DNA of 46,732 nt from Lacrimispora saccharolytica. GTDB taxonomy: Bacteria; Bacillota; Clostridia; Lachnospirales; Lachnospiraceae. Positions 33,336 through 42,502 of the stretch are shown in pieces. A model generated the notes under the pieces. It made no database searches. It was not told the DNA's origin and saw nothing but the letters and a program-made list of their open reading frames with translations. Location: positions 1-46,732 of the forward strand of contig JACJJN010000026.1 of the NCBI GenBank assembly GCA_016899975.1, given 5' to 3'. The stretch's first letter is position 1, and each line of letters begins with the position of its first letter. A program made the translations under genes and the position numbers.

Positions 33336-36300
33336 TCACACCGGTTCCATCCGATAGCTCATCGTATATTCTCCTGCTCCGATCTGATATTCCGGATGAA
33401 TGGTCTGAAACCATCCGGTATCTCCGCCAAGTCCGGCAAAGATTCCGTCAATATGAAGCCAGATTCTGTCCCCTTCGGGCAGTTCATGCCAGTGGGCCGC
33501 CTGCTCATACTCCCGGATACTGTTTCTGTGTGCGTCAAAATGAAACGGCGTCTCTGCCTGAATTCTGATGCCGCAGCCTGCCTGATCTCTCAGTTCCATC
33601 CATTCCGTATCCTCATGACCGCCCCACTCGCCCGGTACGAGATACGGGCATTCCTGCTCATCTACCTGTTCCCGGTAAGCACCGATGGGAACACTCATCT
33701 TCCGGTCCGGATACGTTTCCGTCTTTCCCCGTCCATACCAGTTCACCTCACAGAACTCCTTCGGAACCTGCAGTTCCGTCCCGATTCTCGGCAGACAGGG
33801 ATATCCTTCCGGCACGCTGGTGTCCATGCGCACCTGGATCTTTCCTCCGCTCTCAAACGTATAGTGAAGATCTGTACAGATCTTTTCTCTTCCGGTTCCG
33901 GATTCCCAGGTTCTCCTTACCGTAATCCGGACACTTTTTTCTCCGATTTCCGTTTTTACCGTCTCGGTGGTTCCTTTCAGCTGATCCAGCCCTGCTTCTT
34001 TCCATGCATCCGCATAGGAAGACGCCACACCGCCGCAGGCGCGGTCAATTCCCGTCGGTGCACGGTAAAACGTTTCCTCCGGCCCGGACATCAGCAGCTG
34101 TTTTCCTCTGACGGTCCATTCGGTGATCCGCCCGGCCTTTGTGTCAAAGACAACGGCCGTTTCCCCGTCTTCCATCTTTATTACGTCTCCCAGAACGGAG
34201 GTTTTCAGACTTCCTCCGCTCTTCTCCTGTTTCTTTGTACGCTTTTTCTGAAGCACAAACTGCTTCCAGAACACAGGGTATCCTTTTGGTGCCCACCACT
34301 GATCTTCTTTGAGCACCACAGAAAGATTCAAGGTATAATCGGAATCCGGATCCATGGTTTCCGTTTCCAGCGGAAGCCGAAGTTCTGTTTCCTGATCCGG
34401 TTCCGCTTCCAGGTTCTCCACACATCCGCTCTGTATGGAACTTCCGTTCTTTTCCACCCTCCAGAGAAGCTGATATTCTTCCATATTTTTCCAGCAGAAC
34501 CCGTTGACAAGCGTGATCTCTTCCGGACGCCCCGGCTTTTGACGTATCTCAATCGGAGACTGCTGAATTTTCAGTTCCAGAGCACCCGGATGCGGTTCCA
34601 GATCCGGGGTCAGAATTCCATCCAGACACATATCCGGGGTGGAATCCACCACGTTTTCGTTAAAATCTCCTCCATATCCCCAGTGTGGTTCTCCTGTCTC
34701 ATCCCGATAGATCAGGGTCTTGTCCGTCAGCGCCCAGACAAATCCCCCCTGAAATCTGGGGTAATTTCTGACACATTCCCAGAATTTCCAGACATTTCCG
34801 TTGCTGTTTCCCTTGGCATAGGCATATTCACACATGATCATCGGACGGCGGTCCGCAGGATCCTGTACCTCCCTGGCTGCCCATTTCAGATCCGGATACA
34901 TCGGAACACGGATATCGCTGATCAGTGATGACGGATCGCCGCTCTCATACTGAATCGGACGGAACGGATCATAATACCGGATCCATCCGGCCATAGCCGC
35001 CTGATTTGCTCCGGATCCCGACTCATTTCCCAGCGACCAGATCAGAATCGACGGATGATTCTTATCGCGCAGTACTGTTCTGACAGCCCGTTCCAGATAC
35101 GCTCCGGCCCACTCAGGATCCGTGGACAGCGTTCTTTCAATCCCATGTGTCTCTATGTTGATCTCATCCACGAGATAAATTCCATACCGGTCGCACAGCT
35201 CATACCATCTGGGATCGTTGGGATAATGACACGTTCTGACCGCATTGAAATTCAGCTGCTTCAGCACACGGATTTCCTTCTCCATCCATTCTTTCGGGAT
35301 TGCTCTTCCATACTCCGCATGATGTTCATGACGGTTAACCCCACGCACAATGAGACGCTTTTTGTTTACCCGCAGCACTCCGTCCTCTCCGATTGCAACC
35401 GTTCGAAAACCGATGTTCTGGCGTTCAAAATCCACAGCTTCGCCTGCCTCATTTTTCAGTGTGAATACCAGCGTATACAGGTGCGGCGTCTCATCCGACC
35501 ACAGAAGAATCTCCTTCACATCGATCTGAAAAAAGGCGGCACCCGTTTCCATCGGAAAACGGCTTCTGTCATACATGCTGGCCTGTCCTCCCACAGGACT
35601 CTGCACTCTGCACAGGCTCCTTCCCTCCGGGTCCAGGAGTTCCATTTCCACAGAAGTATCCGCATAGCCGTCTTCCCGGTTCACATAGCACCAGGCTGTC
35701 ACCTGACCGTCTTTCAACACTTCATCCGGAAGCGCAAATACCTTCCAGTCTCTGATATGAATCTTCGGCTTTGCATAAAGAGCCACCGGACGGAAAATTC
35801 CGGACAACGACCAGTAATCCTGGTCTTCCAGATAACTTCCGTCGCAGAACCGCATCACCTGAAGCGCAATCCTGTTTTTTCCGGGATGTACCAGTTCCGT
35901 GATTTCAAATTCCGCCGGAAGCTTGCTGTCCTGGGAGTATCCTGCCAGGATTCCGTTGACCCAGAGATAGAAACAGGATTCCACACCTTCAAAATTCAGA
36001 TAAATACTTTTTCCGTCCCACGCCGCAGGCAGCTCTGCCTCCGTCACATAACATCCCGTAGGATTATCACCGGTCACAAACGGAGGATTCATCTCTCTCT
36101 TTCCCGTTTTCCTGCTGGCACAGATCGTATATCGTTCTTCATCCGCCCTGCCCATGGGATAGACATAATTGGTATAAACAGGATAACTGTATCCCTGCGT
36201 CTCCCAGTTTCCGGGAACTTTTATGTTATCCCACGCTGAAACATCATATTCTTCTTTATAAAATTCCTCCGGCACACAGTCAGGTCCGGCCGCCAGATGA

Positions 36301-36458
36301 AACTTCCAGGTTCCGTCCAGACTCAGCACATTGCCCGAACTTCCTCTTTCCCCTTTGGCAGCTTCCTCTGCGGATTCCCACGCTCCCCAGGGACTGTGCA
36401 TCGGCTCCCTGTTTTTCTGTGTGACCCGCTGGTTTTCCCAGTCCAATCGTTCTTTCAT
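33336..36458 (-). CDS. GH2 beta-galactosidase (LacZ type)
   Basis: A full-length 1040-residue LacZ-type enzyme. Sugar-binding domain (about 50-220: LDGTWKFHLAAGP, YTNYVYPMGR, LNFEGVESCFYLWVNGILAGYSQDSKLPAEFEITELV), immunoglobulin-like domain, then the TIM barrel with acid/base Glu in ILIWSLGNESGSG and nucleophile Glu in MIMCEYAYAKGNSNGN. A C-terminal LacZ domain 5 (FDTKAGRITEWTVRGKQLLMSGPEETFYRAPTGID) is complete. No signal peptide. It follows the other GH2 gene by 58 bases in the minus operon and probably removes terminal beta-galactose. Confidence 0.94.
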   Translation of the reverse strand: MKERLDWENQRVTQKNREPMHSPWGAWESAEEAAKGERGSSGNVLSLDGTWKFHLAAGPDCVPEEFYKEEYDVSAWDNIKVPGNWETQGYSYPVYTNYVYPMGRADEERYTICASRKTGKREMNPPFVTGDNPTGCYVTEAELPAAWDGKSIYLNFEGVESCFYLWVNGILAGYSQDSKLPAEFEITELVHPGKNRIALQVMRFCDGSYLEDQDYWSLSGIFRPVALYAKPKIHIRDWKVFALPDEVLKDGQVTAWCYVNREDGYADTSVEMELLDPEGRSLCRVQSPVGGQASMYDRSRFPMETGAAFFQIDVKEILLWSDETPHLYTLVFTLKNEAGEAVDFERQNIGFRTVAIGEDGVLRVNKKRLIVRGVNRHEHHAEYGRAIPKEWMEKEIRVLKQLNFNAVRTCHYPNDPRWYELCDRYGIYLVDEINIETHGIERTLSTDPEWAGAYLERAVRTVLRDKNHPSILIWSLGNESGSGANQAAMAGWIRYYDPFRPIQYESGDPSSLISDIRVPMYPDLKWAAREVQDPADRRPMIMCEYAYAKGNSNGNVWKFWECVRNYPRFQGGFVWALTDKTLIYRDETGEPHWGYGGDFNENVVDSTPDMCLDGILTPDLEPHPGALELKIQQSPIEIRQKPGRPEEITLVNGFCWKNMEEYQLLWRVEKNGSSIQSGCVENLEAEPDQETELRLPLETETMDPDSDYTLNLSVVLKEDQWWAPKGYPVFWKQFVLQKKRTKKQEKSGGSLKTSVLGDVIKMEDGETAVVFDTKAGRITEWTVRGKQLLMSGPEETFYRAPTGIDRACGGVASSYADAWKEAGLDQLKGTTETVKTEIGEKSVRITVRRTWESGTGREKICTDLHYTFESGGKIQVRMDTSVPEGYPCLPRIGTELQVPKEFCEVNWYGRGKTETYPDRKMSVPIGAYREQVDEQECPYLVPGEWGGHEDTEWMELRDQAGCGIRIQAETPFHFDAHRNSIREYEQAAHWHELPEGDRIWLHIDGIFAGLGGDTGWFQTIHPEYQIGAGEYTMSYRMEPV

Positions 36459-36516
36459 ATCACAGTTCCTTTCTGTACCTTCTCCTGCTTTCTGACTGCA
36501 GACATCCGTTGTTCCG

Positions 36517-38949
36517 TTATCTGACCGCCCATACTCTGAGGAAACGGACTCCCTGCATTTCCCTGTTCCAGAAAAGCTTTACAAACCGTATTTTTTTCGT
36601 CTCCATCCTCTGATACAGCGGTTCTTTCCACGCGAGAGTCATCGGCTCGTATGTTTCACCGTCGGAGGAAACCCAGACCGTCACAGTCTCTTCTCCTGTT
36701 CTTCCCGCAAACACAGCCTCAACACCGGTAATCTCCTTCTCTCCTTCCAGGTCGAGACAGATCCACGCATTTTCCTCTTCCCTGGGAATCCAGCAGCCGC
36801 TTCCCGTATCTGTCACCTGACTCGGCTCATGCCCCGGCTTTGCACTGCTTGCAAACACCGGACGGGCATTGGCCAGATCGTAATATTCCTCTGCAACAGG
36901 AGCCGGCGTCAGATACGGAGGGCGCTCCATCGGCACCAGTGTCCGGTTCCTTTTTTCTCCCACCGCTGTCACCTGAATCCGCACCGGTTCCATTCCTTCT
37001 GATCTCGCTTCAATCCGATTGATGCCGCCATAATAGCTTCGGAACTCAATGGCAGCCTGCCCGTCCAGAAAACTGTTGGTTTCCGTAGAAAAAGTGATAC
37101 TCTTTCCCGTCGGAAAAATACCGTCACCCTCCACAACTTCCATCGTTACTTCCCGGTCACAGTCCACCCGTCTGCCCTGGCGGTCTTCTGCAGTGACACA
37201 CAGCCACACGTCTTCCTGCCCATCGGCCTTAAATGCTTCCCGGTCAGCCGTCAGCTGCAGATGATCCGGAATCCCTCTGACCGACGGTTCCGGCGCCGGA
37301 ATCCCCAGAAGTTCTTTCCGGTACCAGTACCAGGCGTTCAACGGAAGCCGGTAATAGTCGACCATTCCCATGGCTCCCATATTGCCCAGAATACTTCCGT
37401 GATGAAAGGCACACCACAGCGCCTTTCCTGAGCGCCACTTCGGGTCTTCCACCTCCACTCCGTCATGAAAATTAGCGGAAAACGGACCGGGACGGAAGGA
37501 AACCTGACTTCCGTACTCGGACACAAAACTCGGGAATCCGGGATCCTGATACAGACTTGCCCCGTCTCCGTTGTATCCTGCCACATCTCCCAGAACATCA
37601 AAACCGCCTCTCTGCGCGCCTCCCACGGCCGCCTTTCTGGAAGGATCCAGCGCATGCACCTGTTCCACCAGCTGCTTTACCAGTTCTCTGGCTTTCGGCA
37701 GCACCTCTTCCTCACTGAAAAACGGTTCGTTACAGACACTCCAGATAATAATCGACGGATGATTCCGGTTGACCAGAATCATTTCCTCCAGCGCCCTTTT
37801 GCAGCTTTCCTCAAAAGGCTTCTGGTCTTCTTCCCGTACCGGATAGGCGCTGCTTGTCCAGTAGCCCTCCTGCTTGAGTCCCCCGGTTCCCCAGAAACAG
37901 AGTTCTGACCAGAACAGTACACCGATTCTGTCACACTCCTCGGCAAAAAACGGATGATGCGGATAATGGGAGCCCCGGATGAAATTCATGCCGCAGTCCT
38001 TGATCCTCTGAATATCTCTTGTGATTCCTGCCCGTGTCACTGCGTCCGCCCATCCGGCATGATCCTGATGAACGTTGGCACCCCAGATCTTATACGGTTT
38101 TCCGTTCAGATAAAATCCCGTATCCTTGTCAAACCGCATCGTACGGATTCCGAAATCTGTGTCATAGACATCTTTTTTCTCTGTTCCGTCATACAGTTCA
38201 CTCGTCATCCGGTATCTCACCGGATCTTCCGGCGACCAGAGTCTTGGTTCCTCCAACAAAAACTCCATGGACACGGTCTGTGAGCAGCCGTTTTCCAGAG
38301 CATGCTCCCTCTCAGCCACCGTCTTTCCATCCAGAGAAATCCTGTTGACCAGACGTAGGGCGGTCTTTTTCTGTTCTTCCGATTCCGGAACATGGATCGT
38401 CACCTGCGCTTCCAGCCGTGCAGCATCCGGTTCCAGCTGTCTGGTCCATACAAAGGTTCCCATCCAGTCCACACAGACCGGATCCGTCAGAATCAGGGAT
38501 ACATCGCGATAGATCCCGCCGTTGAACTGATGCTCACCCGCCCGCGGCGCAAGCTGTGCATCCCATTCATTGTTCACACGGATAAACAGTTCATTGACAC
38601 CCTCTCTGCACATTCCGGTCAGATCAATGACAAACGAGGTGTATCCTCCTCTGTGCTCCCCGACCGGCATCTGATTCAGAAAGACTTCTGCACACTGGAA
38701 CACACCGTGAAACTCCAGAAGCAGCCGTTTTTTCAGATCTTCTGCGGAAAGCTGCAGTTCTCTTCGGTAGCACCCGTATCCCACATAAAATTCGTTTTCC
38801 ATAAAATACGGAATTCCGAACGAATGCGGCAGTCCGACATCCGGCCACTGTTCCCAGTCGCCGGTCTCATCCGCTTCGCGGAATCCGTAGACAAATTTCC
38901 AGCCATTATTCAGCAGACGGCTCTCTCTTTTTCTCTCTGTCCTTTCCAT
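36517..38949 (-). CDS. GH2 family glycosidase with C-terminal discoidin-like domain
   Basis: An 810-residue GH2 enzyme. Jelly-roll N-domain (LLNNGWKFVYGFREADETGDWE, FHGVFQCAEVFLNQMPVGEHRGGYTSF), then a barrel with acid/base Glu in SIIIWSVCNEPFFSEEE and nucleophile Glu in FPSFVSEYGSQVSF. The last about 130 residues (NARPVFASSAKPGHEPSQVTDTG, WICLDLEGEKEITGVEAVFAG, VSSDGETYEPM, FVKLFW) look like an F5/8-C/CBM32-like carbohydrate-binding domain. Start at 38949 (MERTERKRE) has GAAGG upstream and lies one base after the GH31 stop. Substrate probably a beta-galactoside or related; not determinable. Confidence 0.9.
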   Translation of the reverse strand: MERTERKRESRLLNNGWKFVYGFREADETGDWEQWPDVGLPHSFGIPYFMENEFYVGYGCYRRELQLSAEDLKKRLLLEFHGVFQCAEVFLNQMPVGEHRGGYTSFVIDLTGMCREGVNELFIRVNNEWDAQLAPRAGEHQFNGGIYRDVSLILTDPVCVDWMGTFVWTRQLEPDAARLEAQVTIHVPESEEQKKTALRLVNRISLDGKTVAEREHALENGCSQTVSMEFLLEEPRLWSPEDPVRYRMTSELYDGTEKKDVYDTDFGIRTMRFDKDTGFYLNGKPYKIWGANVHQDHAGWADAVTRAGITRDIQRIKDCGMNFIRGSHYPHHPFFAEECDRIGVLFWSELCFWGTGGLKQEGYWTSSAYPVREEDQKPFEESCKRALEEMILVNRNHPSIIIWSVCNEPFFSEEEVLPKARELVKQLVEQVHALDPSRKAAVGGAQRGGFDVLGDVAGYNGDGASLYQDPGFPSFVSEYGSQVSFRPGPFSANFHDGVEVEDPKWRSGKALWCAFHHGSILGNMGAMGMVDYYRLPLNAWYWYRKELLGIPAPEPSVRGIPDHLQLTADREAFKADGQEDVWLCVTAEDRQGRRVDCDREVTMEVVEGDGIFPTGKSITFSTETNSFLDGQAAIEFRSYYGGINRIEARSEGMEPVRIQVTAVGEKRNRTLVPMERPPYLTPAPVAEEYYDLANARPVFASSAKPGHEPSQVTDTGSGCWIPREEENAWICLDLEGEKEITGVEAVFAGRTGEETVTVWVSSDGETYEPMTLAWKEPLYQRMETKKIRFVKLFWNREMQGVRFLRVWAVR

Positions 38950-38950
38950 T

Positions 38951-41368
38951 TCAGATCCTTCTCTCCCGCACAATCTCAAAGCCGATGTCCCCCTTTCTCC
39001 ATCTGAGATCTCCGGTGGTCTCGCAGGAAACCTTCTGTTCCCGCTCGTTCCATACCAGTCTGGTCTCGCAGAACTCTCCTGTTTCATATCCGTAGCCGTC
39101 TCCGGCATCCTCATACAGAACAGCGGTTCCGTCTTTGCCCGGATAAATCTTTACCGTCACAGGCATTCCTTCCATCCGGCGGGTGCACACGTTCGGTTCC
39201 ATCGTCGGCAGAAGCGTTCCCTCTTTCACAAACAGCGGAAACTTCTCAAGGGGAGCATCCGAAAAGATCCACTGTCCGCCCTCATATCTTTTGCCCGTCC
39301 AGTAATCGTACCATCCAATCGTTCCCGGAAGGTAGACCCTGCGCCGGAAGCACGGATCTGCCGCTTTCGGATCTTCTGTTTCCTTCCGCTCCCGCTCTGC
39401 TTTGCCGTTTTCCTCCATCGGCTCCGTCACCGGGCAGACCAGAAGAGAATCACCAAGCAGATATTCGTCCTTCAGCTCACAGGCCGTTCTGTCCTCCGGG
39501 AAATCAAAGGCCAGCAGGCGCAGCATTGTCCGGTCTTCCTTGTATACCTGCCACGCCGCCGAATACAGATACGGCAGCAGACGGTATCTCTCTTCACACA
39601 TCTTTTTCAGCGCATCGTAGTACGGTTCCCCCAAAGCTCCGAATTCCCACGGCTCTCTGGCAAACTCGGTTCCGTGGCTGCGGAAGACCGGGAGAAAGGC
39701 TCCGAACTGGAACCACCGGACATACAGTTCCCGGTAGGCCGGATCCGCTGTTCCCTCCGGATATTCCCCGTTCCAGAACCACACATTTCCTTCCGTCACA
39801 AAGAAGGCTCCGATATCCACGGTCCAGTACGGCAGACCGCTGGCGGACAGGGAAAGACCTGCCGTGATCTGACGGCGCAGCGTCTCCCAGCTGGCGGAAA
39901 TATCCCCAGACCACAGGACCGTGCCGTACTTCTGGCTTCCCGTATATCCGCTTCTGGTCAGGTTCATCACGCGTGTTTCCCCGCTCTTGTTTCTCTGAGA
40001 TTCATAGATCGCCTTTGCATGATACAGCCCGTAGGCATTGATCCGGTCCATCGGCATGCAGCTTCCGGCTTCCTCCACATATTCCTGATACATACGCGAC
40101 GGTTCCGGCTCTTCTTTGTGATTCCACTCCGGCGTCACCGGCTCGCTTGAATCACACCACCAGGCATTCACCCCATGACAGCCGAGCCCCTCTTCCAGCT
40201 GCTTTGCATACAACGCCCTTCCCTCTTCGGAAAACGCATCATAGATCTCCGTCCCCGGCAGCAGCAGCCCTCTTTGCTCAAATTCCCGGAAGTTTTCACA
40301 CGCTCTGCTCATATTCGGCCAGATGGACATCATGAAATGAACACCCTTTTCCCCGATTCTCCGGACCATTCCGGCAGGATCCGGAAACCGCCTGGCATCA
40401 AAGGTTTTCTGTCCCCACAGATCCCCCTCCCAGGACTGCCAGTCCAGAATAATTCCATCCAGCGGGAAGCCGCTGTCCCGGAACTTCTGTACCGTCTGCT
40501 CGATCTCTTCGGCCGTCTCATATCGTTCTTTTGACTGCAGATATCCGAACGCCCATTTCGGAAGCATCACTGCTTTTCCGGTCAGACGCCGGTTTTCCGC
40601 TGCCGCCTCCTCCATCGTTTCCCCGGACAGGAAACAGTAATCCAGCATTTCATCCCCTTCCGTCCGGAAATATGAACCAAAGCTGTCATCATGGAACACC
40701 GCCGCGCCCTGTGTCGTCAGAAGGATTCCGTAGCCCTTGCTGGAAAGCAGCATCGGAACGGCGATTTTCTGGTTGGCCTGATGCAGATACTGCATGGTTC
40801 CTCTCAGATTCAGAACGCCTTGCTGATGCTGTCCCAGCCCGTACAGACACTCCTCTTCAGAAAATTCGAATCCGATATGGGTCCGGTACAGCGTCCGATC
40901 CATCTTTCTTCTGGCGTGACGAAGCACCTTCTTTGCCCCATCTGCCGTCTGAACGGTTTCCACCGCCTCTTCCTGTCCTTCCAGAAGTGTTCCGGTCTGG
41001 TAAGCCTCCATTCTTCTGGCGCCTTTTGGTGCTTCCGACAGGAGTATCGTTCCGTCCGCTTTCTCAAACACAAGACGTCCTGTGCTTTTCTCCACACAGA
41101 TGCACAGCCTTGAACTTCTGATCCTTATTTTTTTCTCTTCCTCGCAAAGCTCCCATTCTTTCTCTGCCGCTTCCGGTCTTTTGGGAATTTCCAGCTCTGC
41201 CCCCTGTGTTCCGGAAAAACTTCCGTTTTCCGTCCAGGATACCCGGACACTCTGGCCGGTCAGAGGCCGAATACGCAGAATTCCCGCCTCCGATTTCAGA
41301 TAATAGCTTCCGTCTTTCTCATACCATTCCAGGATTTCCCCGGATGCTCTTGCCGTTCCGTGCAGCAT
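38951..41368 (-). CDS. GH31 family glycosidase (alpha-xylosidase-like)
   Basis: An 805-residue GH31 enzyme if translated from ATG 41368, which has GGGGAGG ten bases upstream. N-terminal galactose-mutarotase-like region, then FPLDGIILDWQSWEGDLWG, the nucleophile in GVNAWWCDSSEPVTPEW, the acid/base in TVLWSGDISASWETL and FRSHGTEFAREPWEFG. WWCDSSEP resembles alpha-xylosidases of xyloglucan loci more than the WIDMNE of maltases. The frame is open upstream and continuous with a GH127 remnant, so a 1183-residue fusion could also be made. It is followed at one base by the GH2 gene. Confidence 0.9.
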   Translation of the reverse strand: MLHGTARASGEILEWYEKDGSYYLKSEAGILRIRPLTGQSVRVSWTENGSFSGTQGAELEIPKRPEAAEKEWELCEEEKKIRIRSSRLCICVEKSTGRLVFEKADGTILLSEAPKGARRMEAYQTGTLLEGQEEAVETVQTADGAKKVLRHARRKMDRTLYRTHIGFEFSEEECLYGLGQHQQGVLNLRGTMQYLHQANQKIAVPMLLSSKGYGILLTTQGAAVFHDDSFGSYFRTEGDEMLDYCFLSGETMEEAAAENRRLTGKAVMLPKWAFGYLQSKERYETAEEIEQTVQKFRDSGFPLDGIILDWQSWEGDLWGQKTFDARRFPDPAGMVRRIGEKGVHFMMSIWPNMSRACENFREFEQRGLLLPGTEIYDAFSEEGRALYAKQLEEGLGCHGVNAWWCDSSEPVTPEWNHKEEPEPSRMYQEYVEEAGSCMPMDRINAYGLYHAKAIYESQRNKSGETRVMNLTRSGYTGSQKYGTVLWSGDISASWETLRRQITAGLSLSASGLPYWTVDIGAFFVTEGNVWFWNGEYPEGTADPAYRELYVRWFQFGAFLPVFRSHGTEFAREPWEFGALGEPYYDALKKMCEERYRLLPYLYSAAWQVYKEDRTMLRLLAFDFPEDRTACELKDEYLLGDSLLVCPVTEPMEENGKAERERKETEDPKAADPCFRRRVYLPGTIGWYDYWTGKRYEGGQWIFSDAPLEKFPLFVKEGTLLPTMEPNVCTRRMEGMPVTVKIYPGKDGTAVLYEDAGDGYGYETGEFCETRLVWNEREQKVSCETTGDLRWRKGDIGFEIVRERRI

Positions 41369-42502
41369 CTCGTTTCTGCCTCCCCGTTTCTTTTTCTGTT
41401 TTTCATCGATTTTCCTGTATATCCCCCGACTGCTGGCAGGTTCAGGCGTAAGCGGAACTTCCCGGATTTCCGCCTGCAGCTCCAGTTCCAGAAAACTCCC
41501 TTCGCCAAACGTTCCCGTTACAACCAGGAATCCATCCTCACAGCTGGTTTCACAGACGGCTCCATGCGCCTGCACGTTTTTCACACCCGACTGGCGGAAA
41601 GCAAGTTCCAGGGATACCGCCTGATCCGTTTCCACCTGCAGGCAGGCCCCTGGCTTTTTGGGGAATTCCGACTGCAGACAGAGGGTTGCCTTTGGTTCCT
41701 CCAGATGCAGTTCGGACGACACAAACATGTTCAGAAAAATCCGGCCCTTCTCCTCAAACCAGATATTTTTCTGAAGCTCTGCCGCCGCTTCCACTCCGCT
41801 TCCCGTGCAGCACCAGAAATCCCCGTACGGGCTGCTGAATTTTTTTCTGCTGTCCGCCCCCATCGGCTGATGATACTGGGACAATCCCGTTTTTCCGCTG
41901 AATGCATTCAGCACTGCATTGTATTTCAGGCTTTCCAGATGCTCCAGATACTGCAGCCTGTGTTCCGGGTCATACCGGAGCAGATATTCCAGAATCTTTT
42001 CCGTATTGTGCGCACAGCAGCTTTCGCTTTCCCCTCCGGTCAGGTACGTACGGTCCAGCCGGTTCGCTCCCCAGTGCTCCGCCTGTTCCGATACTCCGCC
42101 CCGTAGAAAATGTTCCGCCCGGGAACTGCTGTTTCCGTTGGCAAAGGTTCTCGGCCGGATCATCCGGTAAAAATTCACGCCGGCCTTTCGATACGTTTCC
42201 TCTCCGGTCACCGCGTACCGGTGCAGCGCTCCTGTGATCATCGGCAGATGCGTATTCGCATGAAGATCCGAAAGCACATCGTTTCCCTCCGCCATGTTTC
42301 CCAGCAGATAGTCCCATCCTTCCAGAGGTTCCGCATCCGACTCCATTCCTGCGTTTTTTCTGAAACTGTACATCAGTCGTTCAAGATCGAATTCTGCCAG
42401 ATACTTCCGGACCAGCTCCTGCCGGTGACGGAACACCGGATCTTTCAGGATCACGCCTGAGGCCGGGAAGGAATGCATTTCCCTTTCAGAATGTTTCTTC
42501 AT
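41369..42502 (-). pseudogene. GH127 (DUF1680) beta-L-arabinofuranosidase remnant fused in frame to GH31
   Basis: About 378 residues in the frame of the GH31 gene. The N-terminus (GVILKDPVFRHRQELVRKYLAEFDLERLMYSFRKNAG) and later blocks (DVLSDLHANTHLPMITGALHRYAVTG, SESCCAHNTEKILEYLLRYD, SPYGDFWCCTGSGVE) are GH127. The zinc/catalytic motifs ExC and WCC are kept. About 150 residues of the barrel are missing between EPLEGW and DYLLGNM (near 42311-42319) without a frame change, and the C-terminal beta-domain is cut before a basic linker (EKQKKKRGGR) leading into GH31. Start at 42502, overlapping the GH95 stop by 17 bases. Confidence 0.7.

Noticed and set aside
33252-34928. 558-codon open frame on the plus strand
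   Set aside because: It lies antisense to the complete GH2 beta-galactosidase and has no recognisable domain.
38951-42502. A natural 1183-residue bifunctional GH127-GH31 enzyme
   Set aside because: The GH127 part lacks a large piece of its barrel and its C-terminal domain, and GH31 has its own ribosome-binding site and start; not excluded, therefore listed as a finding.
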